DNA of 64,000 bases, taken from assembly GCA_030435675.1 (NCBI GenBank), contig CM059621.1, forward strand, positions 15,934,001 to 15,998,000, in the 5' to 3' direction. The position numbers were made by a program, and so were the translations under genes. Positions 22,953-33,996 of the stretch are shown here, piece after piece (within the stretch, counting starts at the first letter, position 1; every line of letters begins with the position of its first letter). Under the pieces are notes generated by a model, which had not been told where the DNA came from, did not search any database, and saw only the letters and a program-made list of their open reading frames with translations. The stretch is from Steinernema hermaphroditum (Eukaryota; Nematoda; Chromadorea; Rhabditida; Steinernematidae).

Positions 22953-23386
22953 TCAGATCCTAGAGATAAGCCCCGCGGAGGACAGCTGACGAGCACGACT
23001 AAAGGTCGCCGGACTTTCGGGTCGAGTGCTTAAACGTGCGCGTCTCTTCATCTCCGCTCTGCGGGTCGTATGATTGTTTGCCGCCTCCCCGACCCTCAGG
23101 GGTAATTCTATGTTTGCGCCGCACGGATTCCCCGAACATCGCCATTATTTTGTTTTCGTAGTCATTTTTTGTATTTTAGGCAGTGAACGTCGTCGCTGCG
23201 ACGTCATGTTTTCGCGTTCCGGGTGTCCTCCTTTCACTTGCACATGTCATAAGTTCGGGTAGACAGCTGTTTGACGAGATCGTTTGGTTCTCATTAGAGA
23301 CCAATCCGTATTTTTAAGCTCTTTGTGGAAATGATTGATATTTGGCGGGCATAGACAGTACCCTAATAATGCGATTCAATTTTATG

Positions 23387-23965
23387 AGAACGACCGACTA
23401 GACACCCAATGGCACCTCAAATGGAGTCCAAATATGATGACTCATTGATAGACTCCGATTGACAAACAAGCCATTGAAACGCTTCTAGACATTCGTCAGA
23501 TGTTCCTTTATCACGCCATTCTCAAGGACAGCATTCAGCCAATGTCTGGTGGACATCTAGTCAGTCTAGATGCCGGAAGGGGTCTATTACCCAACATTGC
23601 GGTTTGGTGGATGGAGGAGAGGAGGGGTTGAGTAGTAGGCCCCTTTTGGAATCTAGATCAACTAGACGCCCCTATATGACTATGAGTGTACTTATAAGGG
23701 ATGTTGATAAATTTGACCCCCCCCCCCAACTAATAATGGGATTTGTTGGTGGTATTCAACTTGATGAGACCGACCGATCAGACACCCAATGGAGTCTAAA
23801 AAGAATGGCTCCCTGATAATTCGATATCTGTCAGACAAACGAGCCATTGAAACGTTTCCAGGTGTTCCTTTATCGTACTCACACCATTCTTAAGGACACC
23901 ATCTAGTCACTCTCTAGCGCGCGTCTTGCCAGTCTAGATACCGGAGGTATCTACTACACAACACA
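23387..23965 (+). repeat. Direct duplication of a ~205 bp block
   Basis: The blocks 23387-23600 and 23762-23965 share GACACCCAATGG, GACAAACAAGCCATTGAAAC, GTTCCTTTATC, CACGCCATTCTCAAGGACA and CAGTCTAGATGCCGGA with substitutions. A poly-C run (23720-23729) lies between them. Confidence 0.65.
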
Positions 23966-24730
23966 AACGTCTCAACTTCCTCTATTTTGGGTAGCCACGA
24001 TTCTCAATAAATCCTACAACGCTCAAAAATAAACTGAAACATTCAGTATTAAGTATAAACAAATAGCATGCTACAAAAGAGAGTTCGACCATGTTAAGTT
24101 TTACTGTGTACAATACGTCTAGAAACGTCAAGGTGTCCAAGTTATGCTCATGCGATTTATGTCATAAAATCAAGAATTTCTCAGATTAGAATTTTCAAAC
24201 GAATCTGTCTGCTCTGTCTAAAAGCGACATTTCATATGGTCTGTCTGCGAACGACCAGTCAGATCACCAGCGTTCTCTCAAAAGAAAGCCGAAAATATTG
24301 TCTGCTGACCTCATTTTTTGCTGTAGATTCCTATCAGATCGGTCGGATTTCTTTTTTTTTTGTGTATATGCGCTCCTACCCTTGGCCTTTGTTCATTCCC
24401 TTCTAGAATTCTAAACAAAGACATGAACTACCCTCCACAAAGGAACATCGACACAACCATTGATTGAATTATTTCTCGATTAGGTTTGCACTTCCCCAAA
24501 TAAACCCTTTGTGACTCATTTACAAAAACAAACTCGCGTATGCATAGGCCGTAAAGGCCTCTTCTCCGCTCTGTGTACACACACCTACAACGCCCTTTGC
24601 CCGTGGTCGGCCCCCTTCTTCGCACTCGCGTCCCCGGGGACACCGCCTAACGAGGCGATTAATCATTCGCCGCGCGGACATCCTTCCGTCGTGTGTGGCA
24701 TTCCGAGTTTCGCTTCAGACGTCAAATGTG

Positions 24731-25813
24731 ATGCACGAGGGCGCCGCCGTGCAGATCGACCCAAACCCGACGACGGTCTTCTACCCCATCATCCACCCGA
24801 GTCCCAACTTCTTCTGCTGCTTCGAGCGCTACCATATTACGGTAGGTTCTAGCTGGGAAGGCTTCGAAGAGGGTGGTGAATTGGGTATAACAGCCGACGA
24901 GAAATGTTTCTTTGTCTATTTCAAGAGGCCCATAAGAAGTGTATCTTTATTTAAAGCAGGAAGCCTATAAGAAATGCTTCTATGTCTGAATCAAGAAACC
25001 TATAAGCAATGTTTCTTTATTTTAATCAAGAAGCCTGTAAGAAATGTTTCTTTGTTTAAATCAAGAGGCCTATAAGAAATGTTTCTGACTTTACAAAGCT
25101 CAGGTTCGCTTGAAACATTCCCCGATTTTGCCCCTTCAGAATCGTTGAGACATGTTTCCTCATGAACATTTCAGCTAGTGGCGAAGGTGCTAAGCATCGT
25201 ACACCTTTTCGTCTACCTGCTCGTCCTCGTGCTCATCTTCAAATCGGGTACCGCCGTCACTCTCATGTTCTCCATCCTGCTCACCGCCTCCGTCTCCATC
25301 TGCACCATCTACGGCACTTTCCGCTGGTCCAAACTCTGCCTTCTGCCCTTCTTTATGCTGCAGGTAAATCATAAAACTTCACCCTTTGGAAGCTACCGTA
25401 ATCCTGCTTCAGGGTATCCTTCTCCTCTACATGTTAGTAATGCTGGCGATGCTCGTCTACTCAGTGTTCGCGCACAACTCGTACATCTACTTGAAACTGC
25501 GAGATTACGTCGAGTTCAAGTGGAGGATAGCGACTGAGAGTGGTAGGACACGCCCGCATCCAGGCGTGCCCCTAACCCCTTCCCTCCTTCAGTGCTCCTG
25601 GCGATGCTCTACGTGCTGCTGCTGGTGATTCTGGCGATGGCGTACGCGTCGCAGCTGATGTGGCACGAGTACCAATTCATAGCGGAGGTAGACGAGTTCC
25701 TGAAAACGACGCGGCGCCCGTCCAGTGGCGAAAACGGTTCCCACGACGGAAATTCCGGCAACCACGTGCACCCGTCGCAGCGGAAACAGGCGCAGCCCTT
25801 GGTCATTGTCTAA
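24731..25813 (+). CDS. Four-TM membrane protein (LAPTM-like layout)
   Basis: Exons 24731-24841, 25175-25363, 25413-25542 and 25593-25813 give 216 residues; donors are GTAGGT, GTAAAT and GTAGGA, and acceptors end in TTCAG. The ATG lies 13 bases after a CGCTTCAG acceptor, as for a trans-spliced mRNA. The N-terminus (MHEGAAVQIDPNPTTVFYPI..) ends in FFCCFERYHI. Four hydrophobic helices follow: VLSIVHLFVYLLVLVLIF, TLMFSILLTASVSICTIYGT, GILLLYMLVMLAMLVYSVFA and VLLAMLYVLLLVILAMAYAS. The tail is hydrophilic (RRPSSGENGSHDGNSGNH..). A CC-rich N-terminus plus four helices recalls LAPTM4/5 or nematode four-TM families, but no signature proves it. Intron 1 holds a minisatellite (24893-25090). Confidence 0.75.
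24893..25090 (+). repeat. Intronic minisatellite, ~40 bp unit
   Basis: About five degenerate units of AAGAAATGTTTCTTTGT..TCAAGAGGCCTAT lie in intron 1 of the four-TM gene. Unit length is near 40 bases, with substitutions in every copy. Confidence 0.75.
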
Positions 25814-27060
25814 CTGTACATACGGTCAAATCGAAGATAAAGAATATTTATATAAGACGCTGGTAATTGAGATCGACAGAGGCAGTCACCGGACGGTCTG
25901 ATACTCCGTGAGACGTATGGGAGTCGTTTTGTATTCATTTTTTTTTTTGCAGAACTGTCTAATAAGAACCGGTCGATCTGCTGCCAAGGATTTCCAAAAC
26001 AACGAGCAAAAGAAGGGAGCCTTCAATGTAGGGCATTCTCCAAATGGAGAACGCATCAGCTATTGTAATTTTTGGTGGCCAATTTAACCCTTCGGTTAAC
26101 CCGACCTAACTGATTTAACCGTAGAAACTAGCCAACTGCCTCTGACTCCGTCGTCGTCGACTTCAATCTCAGTTGGGTCGAAAAAGTGGGCACCTTCAAC
26201 AGATTCCTCGAATAAGACCGCTTATGGAGAGCCTATTGGTCTCGAGACCGTCGGGTTGTAGACTCTCGCAACGATCCTGGTCTGTTAGAGATGGGGAGGA
26301 GGACTCCGAGTGGGCACGTCACTGATACGGCCCGAAACTGTCGGAAAAGAAGCATCTGGATAAGAGCGGAGCTGGTGGCGGTGGTCCAAGCTGGAGATAC
26401 GCGACTTCAGCAACACCTTTGTGCACTCGAATGGCGCAGAATCTGGAGAGAAAGTCGGCCGAGGATATGATCATCTGGCTCGAGATCCCTCTGGAGAAGG
26501 AGAGGCCTTATATCTGGCGATGTTTCTCTTCAGAAGGGAAGAAAGCGTATCACTACAGTACCCTGTCAACATCGATCTTTATAGGCCTCTTAGAGGTCAA
26601 ATTCTATTCGTCTAGGAGGTACAGTGACTCATAGGCGCACAATACTGTCTAAGCACGACCAGTCTAACTTTCCAGTGGCATCTTACATAAGATGACACAT
26701 GTCTGAATCAGACTGTCTAGCAGAGACACTTTTCAAATGTGAATAGAATTACCCGTTTTTCATCGGTTGTCAGAACATACAGTTCCCAAAACCTACCGTA
26801 CGCCAAAAACGAAGCATTCTGCGCAGGGGTGGGCAAAAGGTGGGTCGATTGTGGTCCCGCAACGAAATCCCTGAATTCGCAATGTAAGAGACGGTCGCGT
26901 GGGAGTGTAAAATACGGTGGATTTGTGGGCAGTTTACAGTAAAAATGGCCTTTTTTCTCGGCTGGGGCAGACATCAAGGGGTCTACCCGACAGTACGTGG
27001 CTTGATAAACGATCATATTGCAAAACATAAGGCAAATTGACGATTTTTCCACAAAAGTCA
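25814..27060. other. Intergenic region with one unplaced coding-like stretch
   Basis: No full gene is supported. At 26405-26640 two overlapping frames are open after an ACTTCAG acceptor: one reads TFVHSNGAESGEKVGRGYDH.., the other MAQNLERKSAEDMIIWLEIP... Codon-like GC content suggests a gene fragment, but neither frame is recognised. ACCGGT-type repeat words occur near 25967. Confidence 0.4.
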
Positions 27061-27065
27061 ACCTT

Positions 27066-27890
27066 TTAGGCCAAAACCGCCAATGAAACATAGTAATTTC
27101 GATGTACTGCTGCATAGAGCTAGGCAAGCTCTATCGATTAGACCCTACTTTACTCCCCCCCCCCCCCCCAGCCAAGGAAAATGAGGTAAACTGGCCAATT
27201 TTGCAATTCTACCGTATGTTCCTGCCATTGAGGGATATCGTTGCGGGACCACATTTACTTATTTTCAGTTTTTGTCCAATTTCTGTAATGACCATCACGT
27301 CTTTTCTCTGCAGCATCTTCTAGAGGCGGAAAATCCACATTCAAAACTTCTGGGGTTAAGAAACCTATGAAGGATTTCCAATGAATCTGACCATCTTAGG
27401 CCAAAACCGGCAATGAAACATAGTAATTTCGATGCACTGTTACATAGAGCTAGGCGAGCTCTATCGATTAGACCCCTATTTACCCCCCCCCCCCCCCAGC
27501 CGAGAAAAATGGGGTAAACAGGTCATTTTATGTAAATCTACCGTAGTTTCCTGCCATTGAGGGAGATCGTTGCGGTACCACACGCTAAACCTCCTACTTC
27601 ACTTCAATGTTTTGACCCATACCTGTAATGATGATCGCGTATTTTTTTCGCGGCATCTTGTAGGGAAGCCCACTTCACTATGACTTTACCCCCCCCCCCC
27701 CCGCCCCACTTTACTCCACGCCCGGGGTCCTAAAACTATGTTTTTTTAAGACCGTGGTTCTTAAAACGACCTGTTGGCGCATCCTTGTAATGAGGATCAC
27801 CTGTTTTCTGTGCAGCATCTTGTAGAGGAGGAAAATTCACTAGGACTTTACCCCCCCCCCCCCACCCCCCCCCCCTTTTAGGGGGGTAAG
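27066..27890 (+). repeat. Tandemly duplicated ~330 bp block with poly-C tracts
   Basis: The sequence GGCCAAAACCGCCAATGAAA..CATAGTAATTTCGATGTACT, TAGAGCTAGGCAAGCTCTAT and a following poly-C tract occurs at 27069-27175 and again at 27401-27500. Partial copies at about 27650-27705 and 27810-27890 keep the CATCTTGTAG..CACT..GACTTTACCCCC part. The poly-C runs of 9-16 bases are at about 27163, 27485, 27689 and 27850. Confidence 0.7.
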
Positions 27891-28359
27891 CCCACCTTTT
27901 TTTATATCGGCCCACCTTTGCCCAGGACTGATTCTGCGAAAATAAGCTGGCTTACAATGCCAACAAACATCACAACGATCCTACTAAATCTCAATGATCC
28001 CAGTTCCCGAAAACGTGCACATACGATGGAACGAACATTGTGATCCGCGATTAACGAATTCTCCGAAAAGGTCAAGGTTTTCCATAATCCCCGAACGAGA
28101 GTTTTATGAAAATGAGAAAACGTTCCCGACGTGTACAGATTCTGGATTAGTCATCTCCTAAAGTTAAGCCTATTCCGGGCCACCTCGACCCTCTCACGCT
28201 CGTCATAGTGTGCCCGCCTCTGTTTGCACGGATCCGCTCCGCGTGAGTCACAAAGCACCTTTGTTTAATCGGTGAGATTACGCAAACGTTTCAAAAATCA
28301 AACGACGACGAGCGGCGCATTTAACGTGGCCTCTGCCACCTGGCGGCAGCATTACCCAA
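27891..28359. other. Upstream region of the secreted-protein gene
   Basis: No coding sequence is supported. GC content rises towards 28190-28340, as before other genes in this window. No clear TATA box is seen. Confidence 0.4.
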
Positions 28360-28864
28360 ATGCGATCCTTCCTATTCCTCGCCATCGCCCTCACGACGAC
28401 CGTAGCCTCGGACGCCGTCTTCGACAACTCGCAGATCGTGGACCTGCTGAAGATGAATGTCGACTACAAGACGAAGATGGAGCTGAAGGCCCTCGCCGCT
28501 AACCACTACATGTCGAGAGCGCAGAAGAAGCAGGAATTCGAGCAGATTCTCAATAGTCAGCCACAGAACGTTCAGGTAGAAGATTACCGTAGTCCCAAGC
28601 TTAAAAAAGACCGGATTCTGAGATATTAGGATAGTGAAATACGATTTGCAGGACGCCTTCATCCAGAAGCAATACAATCGCCAGCTTGGGTACCAGCGGA
28701 AAGAAGAGTCCCTCCAGCAGCGCATGCAGTGGATGCCGCCGGCGGTGTCCAACGCGATGAAGCAGGCGACCGAGGCGAGGAACGACATTAACCTGTCGGA
28801 CATGGAGTACTGGAACAAGATGCGCCAGATCTGGAGCCAGGTCCGCGGCAATCGCTGGTACTGA
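28360..28864 (+). CDS. Small secreted nematode protein (DUF148/SXP-RAL-2-like, tentative)
   Basis: Exons 28360-28575 and 28652-28864 encode 142 residues; the intron has GTAGAA and TTTGCAG ends and phase 0. The first 16-17 residues (MRSFLFLAIALTTTVAS) are a classical signal peptide. The rest is helical and charged: SQIVDLLKMNVDYKTKMELK.., then SRAQKKQEFEQILNSQPQNV, QDAFIQKQ, PAVSNAMKQATEARNDINLS and an aromatic C-terminus ending NRWY. No cysteines occur in the mature part. Length, secretion and the L..F..L..P..VQ..F pattern recall the DUF148 family, but I cannot confirm it. AATAAA lies at 28889-28894. Confidence 0.75.
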
Positions 28865-28894
28865 TGATGTGAACGTTGACAATGTGATAATAAA

Positions 28895-29226
28895 GAAGCG
28901 AACAGTCTAATAGATATTGAAATGCATGCGAAAAGGCAACTTTGATATCATAAAGGTATGCTGATTATCCGGACGATTCTTTTCGGCCTTTAAATACCCA
29001 CAAAAGACCCTTAGAAAGGGGTAGAGCTGCATGTCTCCTATAGGAGTGATGGCCATATTTACGCAGTTCCGGTAACAGTATGTGGCTGCTTTCTGAAAGA
29101 GGAACCGAAGTCGACGACTGAGGGCAGATCCTCAGTAGCCCTTGGAATCCAGATGCCGAACCGATACTGTACACAAATTCTCCGTTGTAGACGTATATTG
29201 TCTACGGGGTGCATTCTGCAAACAGA
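28895..29226. other. Intergenic, nothing recognised
   Basis: A short spacer between two plus-strand genes. The open frame on the minus strand (28965-29174) shows no domain features. A TCTGCAAACAG acceptor at 29225 precedes the next ATG. Confidence 0.4.
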
Positions 29227-30667
29227 ATGGACTCCGGACGTCTGCAACCGCACCCTCCTATTCTCCAGTTAGTCTTTCCATCGATCGGTCGGAAGTCATC
29301 GCGTGTCATTGTCTCTCTGAAGGCGACTTCCAAGTCAACGGAGGTGCGCGGCATGTGTTGTCACCAGAACAATGCTCTTGGCACTACAAGCTCCAATAAC
29401 CAGACGACGAAAACGGCGCCGCGTCGGCACCGACTCCGTTTCTGGATGAACAACAACAAATCGGAAGGTGTCGGCGAACGGGCGCCCCTCCCAGAGGGTG
29501 CCTTGCAGAACCCCCTGCCGAGGGCAGTCGGAGCGCCTCCGACGAAGTTGCCGCCACTAATGCGTCCTGTCGGAGCAACCACTCAGGCTGTCGGAGAAGT
29601 AGGTGGAACCTCTCTAGGATGACGGCATTTGTATGTATGGTTTCAGAAGAAGATGCCAGCGACGCCTACACCTACGCCTTCGTCTTCGTCTTCGAAGACC
29701 ACTTCGAAGACGAAGACTACGACTACTGAAAAGACCCATAATATCGTGGACAAGGAAAAGTCCCTCAAGTGAGCGAACTTCCACTTATATCTTCTACCGT
29801 AATCTAGGTCGCGAGAACCGAGCAGCCGACAACGGTCGAAGAAGTCCGAAAAACAGGAGACGGAGGACGAACAGAGTTTCTCGGAAAGTAAGTTCTCCTT
29901 CACACCGGTTAACGCAAGGCGAGGCTTCCTAAGGGCTCAAGCGCGGTGTGAGCAGTTTTGCAGAGCGAAGTATGAAGATAGTGAAGAAATTCGTCAGCCG
30001 ACCCTACACTGCAGAGTCGATGCAGAAAGTCCAGGAGCGGCTGAGACGACGCAGGGAGTTCCGCGCGAAGCACTCCCTCGACAAGCGCTGTTCGACCCCC
30101 GAGGATTGCGACGCTCTCGGCGCAATGAGGAGAGCCAACGCCGAAAGGATATTCCACCCGACTGCAGAGGAGATACAGAAAAACAACGACAACGGTGGAG
30201 AACTGTTCGACGAAAGCGGACGTCCCTTCTGGAAGGCTCCAGACTGCTCTGCCGACGACAAAACCGACGATAGTCTCCCTATGGACGCCGAGTTCCTAGC
30301 GAACATGGAAGAAGGCAAAGCTAAGCTGTGCCTGATGCCCGCCTTTCAGTGAGTCCTGCGTTTTCCAAAACCTCCAATAACCACGTTCAGGGTCACTCTG
30401 GATCCATTCGCCCCGATGGAGCAATTGGAAAAGCGCGACGACCTCTTCTTCACGAAGGACATAATCTTCTCGAACACGATGCGATCGATGATCAACATAT
30501 TCGACGAGGACTCCAAGGATCGGACGAAAACCACGAGCGAAGGAAAGAGGAAGATGAAAATAGACTGGAAGAAGCTGCCGAAGAAATTCGGCGAACACAT
30601 GCCAGGGAAGCCGAGAGATATCATACAGAAACGGTGGACCAGACCTGTTACTTATCAAACAGAATAA
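29227..30667 (+). CDS. Uncharacterised basic protein, 411 residues, five exons
   Basis: Exons 29227-29598, 29647-29768, 29808-29887, 29964-30348 and 30391-30667 join in phase; donors are GTAGGT, GTGAGC, GTAAGT and GTGAGT. The first exon is the least sure: the ATG at 29227 follows a CAAACAG acceptor, but the frame opens further up. The N-terminal third is low complexity (PLPEGALQNPLPRAVGAPPT, then PTPTPSSSSSKTTSKTKTTT). The middle is highly basic (SMQKVQERLRRRREFRAKHS) and followed by RCSTPEDCDALGAMRRANAE. The C-terminus is mixed (MRSMINIFDEDSKDRTKTTS, then KIDWKKLPKKFGEHMPGKPR). No signal peptide or known domain is seen. Its 3' end faces that of rpl-22, about 270 bases away. Confidence 0.65.
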
Positions 30668-30933
30668 TAATGACAAGCGGTGTTACTCCGGTGGTCGTAT
30701 CTAATAAGTGCCTCCCGGGAAGTTCCCAGTTTAGAGAAAAAAGAACCCAAACTTAGATCGTTATCAGCAACCACCGCATTGTACTCTACTCGACCTGCCC
30801 CGTCGCCCAACGTTCATGGGGCAAACCTCTAACATCCACAGCAACATTCATACCCTAAAGGCACGAAATCCGAGAAACCAAGAAAAGGGAATCAAGGATC
30901 AACATTTATAACAATGACGCAGTTAACAATGGC

Positions 30934-31459
30934 TTACTCCTCGTCGCTTTCTTCATCAGCGCCGTCGATCTGGAAGTAGCGCAACTCGTAGGTGTTCTTG
31001 TTGGAAGAGACCACGCGGAGCCAGTCACGGAGGTTGTTGCGCTTGAGGTACTTCTTGGTCAGGTACTTCAAGTAGCGCTTCGACAGGGGTGTCTTCTCGG
31101 TATTGACGGTGATCTTCGTCTTGTCGGTCTCAATGGAAACTCCAGAGGCGGCGAGCTGACCGACCTTGCCGCCGACCTTCAGGCGCTCCTGGATAAAGTT
31201 CTCCTGCAACGAAAAGAGGTCTTATTAGGGACGCGAAAAGTCTGCACCCTAAGCCCTTGCTGCAGTCAGAGAAGGCGACTCTGACATCTGAGAAAGATGA
31301 GAATAAAGAAGAGAGAGAGAAACTTACGAAGGAGGCGAGCTTCAGGATTCCGTCCTCTACGGGGCGCTGGCACTCAATGTTGAACTTTACGACCTGCTTG
31401 CTGCGCTTCTTCTTCAACTTCAGCTCAGGCTTCGGGACCTTGCGCTTGTAGATGGCCAT
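30934..31459 (-). CDS. rpl-22: 60S ribosomal protein eL22
   Basis: Exons 31459-31328 and 31203-30934 encode 133 residues (GTAAGT donor, TTGCAG acceptor, phase 0), close to the usual 120-135. Features of eL22: a basic start ([20 protein letters not shown]), [19 protein letters not shown] then [35 protein letters not shown] and [19 protein letters not shown], then YELRYFQI and an acidic tail ([10 protein letters not shown]). It is a component of the large ribosomal subunit. A CTTTGCAG acceptor ending at 31475 lies just upstream of the ATG, as expected for spliced-leader addition. Confidence 0.97.
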
Positions 31460-31505
31460 GGCGTTACAACAACCCTGCAAAGGGTGACACCATCAGTTAC
31501 GTAGC

Positions 31506-31570
31506 GTTCAAACTCACGCCGATGGGCGACGGGGTGTTCAAACTCGTCACCCGTCGGCATGAGTTTGAAC
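31506..31570. repeat. Imperfect hairpin upstream of rpl-22
   Basis: GTTCAAACTCACGCCGATGG (31506) pairs with the sequence ending in CCGTCGGCATGAGTTTGAAC (31570). There are three mismatches in about 26 pairs, and GTTCAAACTC recurs in the loop (31536). It lies about 50 bases upstream of the ATG, where the rpl-22 promoter or outron should be. The role is unknown. Confidence 0.6.
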
Positions 31571-31997
31571 GAGGCCTTCGTGGTCAATCCTGACGGGGCA
31601 CAGTCGCCGTTCACGTCATAAATTTCGGAAAGTAGACAGACAAGACAAACAAAAGACAGAACACTCGTAAAAAGCGGACACGAAAGAAATCGTCAATCAG
31701 CGTATGGCTACAAATACCATTGTCTACAAACCACGCTTAGACGTCGCAGTGCGGGTCTCCTGTTGAATTCCACAGTCTGACCGATTTGAATCATTCCGGT
31801 AATCTTCGTTTGTTCGGTTGTCTGATTGTCCTTTGGTTATGAATGTGGTCCATGCTCCATTCAGTCACGCACGAAAGGATGTCTGCAAACGACTGTAGAC
31901 GTCTCAGAACTGTGGAGGTCACTCTGCAGCCACTAGATCGTCACTTTTCGTTGCGAACCCGGTCTGTGCGGCCGTCCGTCCACGGCGCCGCCGGACG

Positions 31998-32944
31998 ATG
32001 CTCTACTACGTGGCCGCTTTCAGTTGCATCCTCTGGTCTACGGTGCTGGGATTGACGTCCTTTGTCGTTGGCTGTTCTACCAAAGAAAGACCGAATTTGA
32101 GAAAAAAGATACGGAAGGTCGGGAAATCGGCTGAGTCGCTTGAAAATGTGGGTTGCACCGCATTTCAAGCGATGTTCCATTTTCATTTTAGGAGAAGCCC
32201 GGGATGAAATCCATAAAGAAACTCTCCAGTACTCCAGCTCTGCCTGTTGCGAAATCTCCTGCTGTGGAATCCAAGAAACCTCCCGCTGTGGAACCCAAGA
32301 AACTTCCCGTCCCACCGCCGGAAAACGAACTAGAGAAGAAGCCTGCAGACGTATCAAATCCGAAGTCGGTAGATGTATCGGATCTGAAGTCTCCAGAAGT
32401 GCAGCCGGACAAGGCCTCGAAGGGAATGAATAGCATGCACAATGAGAAAACACAGGTTACGCAGAATTCGACGAAGTCGGAAAAGGCAAACTTGAACAAT
32501 TCACAATCTGCAGGGAATGGAAGCAACAAAAGCCAGAAGGAGGCAAAGCCAGAAAAAACGAAGCCAGAGTCGAAGAAGAAACCGGACAAAGAAATGAAAA
32601 ATGTGGATCAAAAGAAGACACCGGTTACGAACAGCCCAAAGAAATCAGAATTGAAGAATTTGCATTCTGAGAGGACTCAGGCATCTCTGGCTCCTTCCCC
32701 CATGTCACCGGGGTCGTCACTAAAAGGTCAGGAGAAGAAGCCGGAGAAGACGTTGGACAGTGCAGTGAAAAGTGTGATCAGGGGAAAGTCACAAATCACG
32801 CAGGATTCAATGAGGACAGAATCAAAGAAAATGGACAGTGCGAAGACGGAACCGACGATGGAGAATTCTGTGCGCAGCACACAACGAAACTCGTTATGTG
32901 TGGCCATTGACGGTACGCAACCTTCGATGATTGTGCAGGAATAA
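31998..32944 (+). CDS. Single-pass membrane protein with Lys/Ser/Pro-rich tail
   Basis: Exons 31998-32147 and 32192-32944 encode 300 residues (GTGGGT donor, CATTTTAG acceptor, phase 0). The start MLYYVAAFSCILWSTVLGLT with SFVVGC is one long hydrophobic helix, so the protein is a signal anchor or a lipid-anchored type. It is followed by a basic stretch (ERPNLRKKIRKVGKS). The remaining 240 residues are low complexity: repeated AVESKKPPAVEPKKLPVPPP, SKSEK/KPEKT-like units and QVTQNSTKSEK..QITQDSMRTESKK repeats. No enzyme domain is present. The tail looks disordered and could bind an acidic partner. AATAAA lies at 32966-32971. Confidence 0.7.
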
Positions 32945-33157
32945 TGAGGAATTTGTTTGTCGCTGAATAAATAGTAGATGAGCACTTGTCATTGAGATTC
33001 CCGGGTCGACAAGAAGAAGATTAGACTCCCGATCTCCGGCCCAACTGGAATTAACGGTCCGCCCCGAAATGATTAAAACCGAAAACAACACAAAACAAAT
33101 AAAAATCATTAGCATTTACATACAACAATAAAATAGTTAGCAAATATCCGTCACCAT

Positions 33158-33537
33158 CTAGGAACCGAATTCCTCGTTGATCGCTTTTCTGAAAATTCCT
33201 AGAATCATTAAGGCAGGAACATCCAGGAAACATACCTTTTATGGTCGAGCTCTTGACGGAAGAGAATGAGCATCAGCGTCTGCCTTCTGTACTTCTCCTT
33301 TTCGAACGCTTCTTTCATCTACAAAAAAAGACATAAGCTGCGAAATGGGAACGTAAGGGGATTACACACCATACTGCGCAATTCGGCCTTCTTCTCGTCG
33401 ATGATCGTCTTCAATTCATCTTGTACCTGTTCGAGATTCTTGTTGTACACGCGGAGGCAGACGTCGCGCACTTCCGGGTGAAGAAGCGAGAAGCGCTCCT
33501 CGGCTTCCAGCTGCAACTTCCTGGTCAACGTTTCCAT
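33158..33537 (-). CDS. Small coiled-coil protein, 93 residues
   Basis: Exons 33537-33370, 33318-33236 and 33188-33158 join in phase (GTGTGT and GTATGT donors; TTTGTAG and TTTTCAG acceptors). The sequence METLTRKLQLEAEERFSLLH.., VYNKNLEQVQDELKTIIDEK, KAELRSM|MKEAFEKEKYRR and QTLMLILFRQELDHKRKAIN is mostly helical with heptad-like hydrophobic spacing. No cysteine-rich or enzyme motifs are seen. The family is not recognised; short coiled-coil proteins of this kind are often subunits of larger complexes, which is inference. It faces the 3' end of the 31998 gene. Confidence 0.7.
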
Positions 33538-33714
33538 TTCAAAGCCTGAAGAGAATCCGTTGAGTTTGTTTGCTACAAACAGGGGAAGCAGACGCGGGCG
33601 TTGTGGGACCTAGACTTGCGCGTCAACGCACGCTGTTGGCGTCCGTCGAGGAGGAGACTCTGATCCATTTGTGATTTGTACTCATCACTAGGGTTGTCAT
33701 TCGAGTCAGAAAAC

Positions 33715-33845
33715 GCCGAGTCACCGAGTCGAGTCGAGTCGAGTCGAGTCGGACTTGGTCGAGTCGAGTCGAGTCGGACTTGGCCGAGTCACCGAGTCGA
33801 GTCGAGTCGAGTCAAAAAAGGCGACTCGAACTCGACTCGACTCGA
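33715..33845 (+). repeat. GAGTC pentanucleotide array
   Basis: About 20 GAGTC units, broken by GGACTTGG and CACC, end in an inverted part (CGACTCGAACTCGACTCGAC). A related GAGTC/GACTC stretch with the same flank (AGGGTTG..ATTCGAGTC) occurs at 55120-55260, so it belongs to a dispersed element. Confidence 0.8.
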
Positions 33846-33996
33846 AGTGCCAACCCTACTCATCACCTCGTTTAGTGCTTATGGTCAAGCTTGTAAACGC
33901 CAAGAGTCTGAGTGGCTCTCATTTGCAGATTTGTGATCAGTCGTGAGTGGTTTGTCCGTCCATTTGCGGTGAGTCGCTCTTCACCGACCGGTCGCC

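Larger units (their letters stand above)
20605..24717. other. Gene desert with tRNA-like and inverted repeats
   Basis: No gene is supported. It contains two copies of a tRNA-like repeat (21085-21180, 22005-22130), a dispersed repeat at 21830-21985, an inverted repeat at 22602-22952 and a direct duplication at 23387-23965, each listed separately. A short direct repeat AAACAGCTTCGGGCA occurs at 22252 and 22398. The stretch 24590-24690 is a GC-rich island just upstream of the next gene. Confidence 0.5.
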
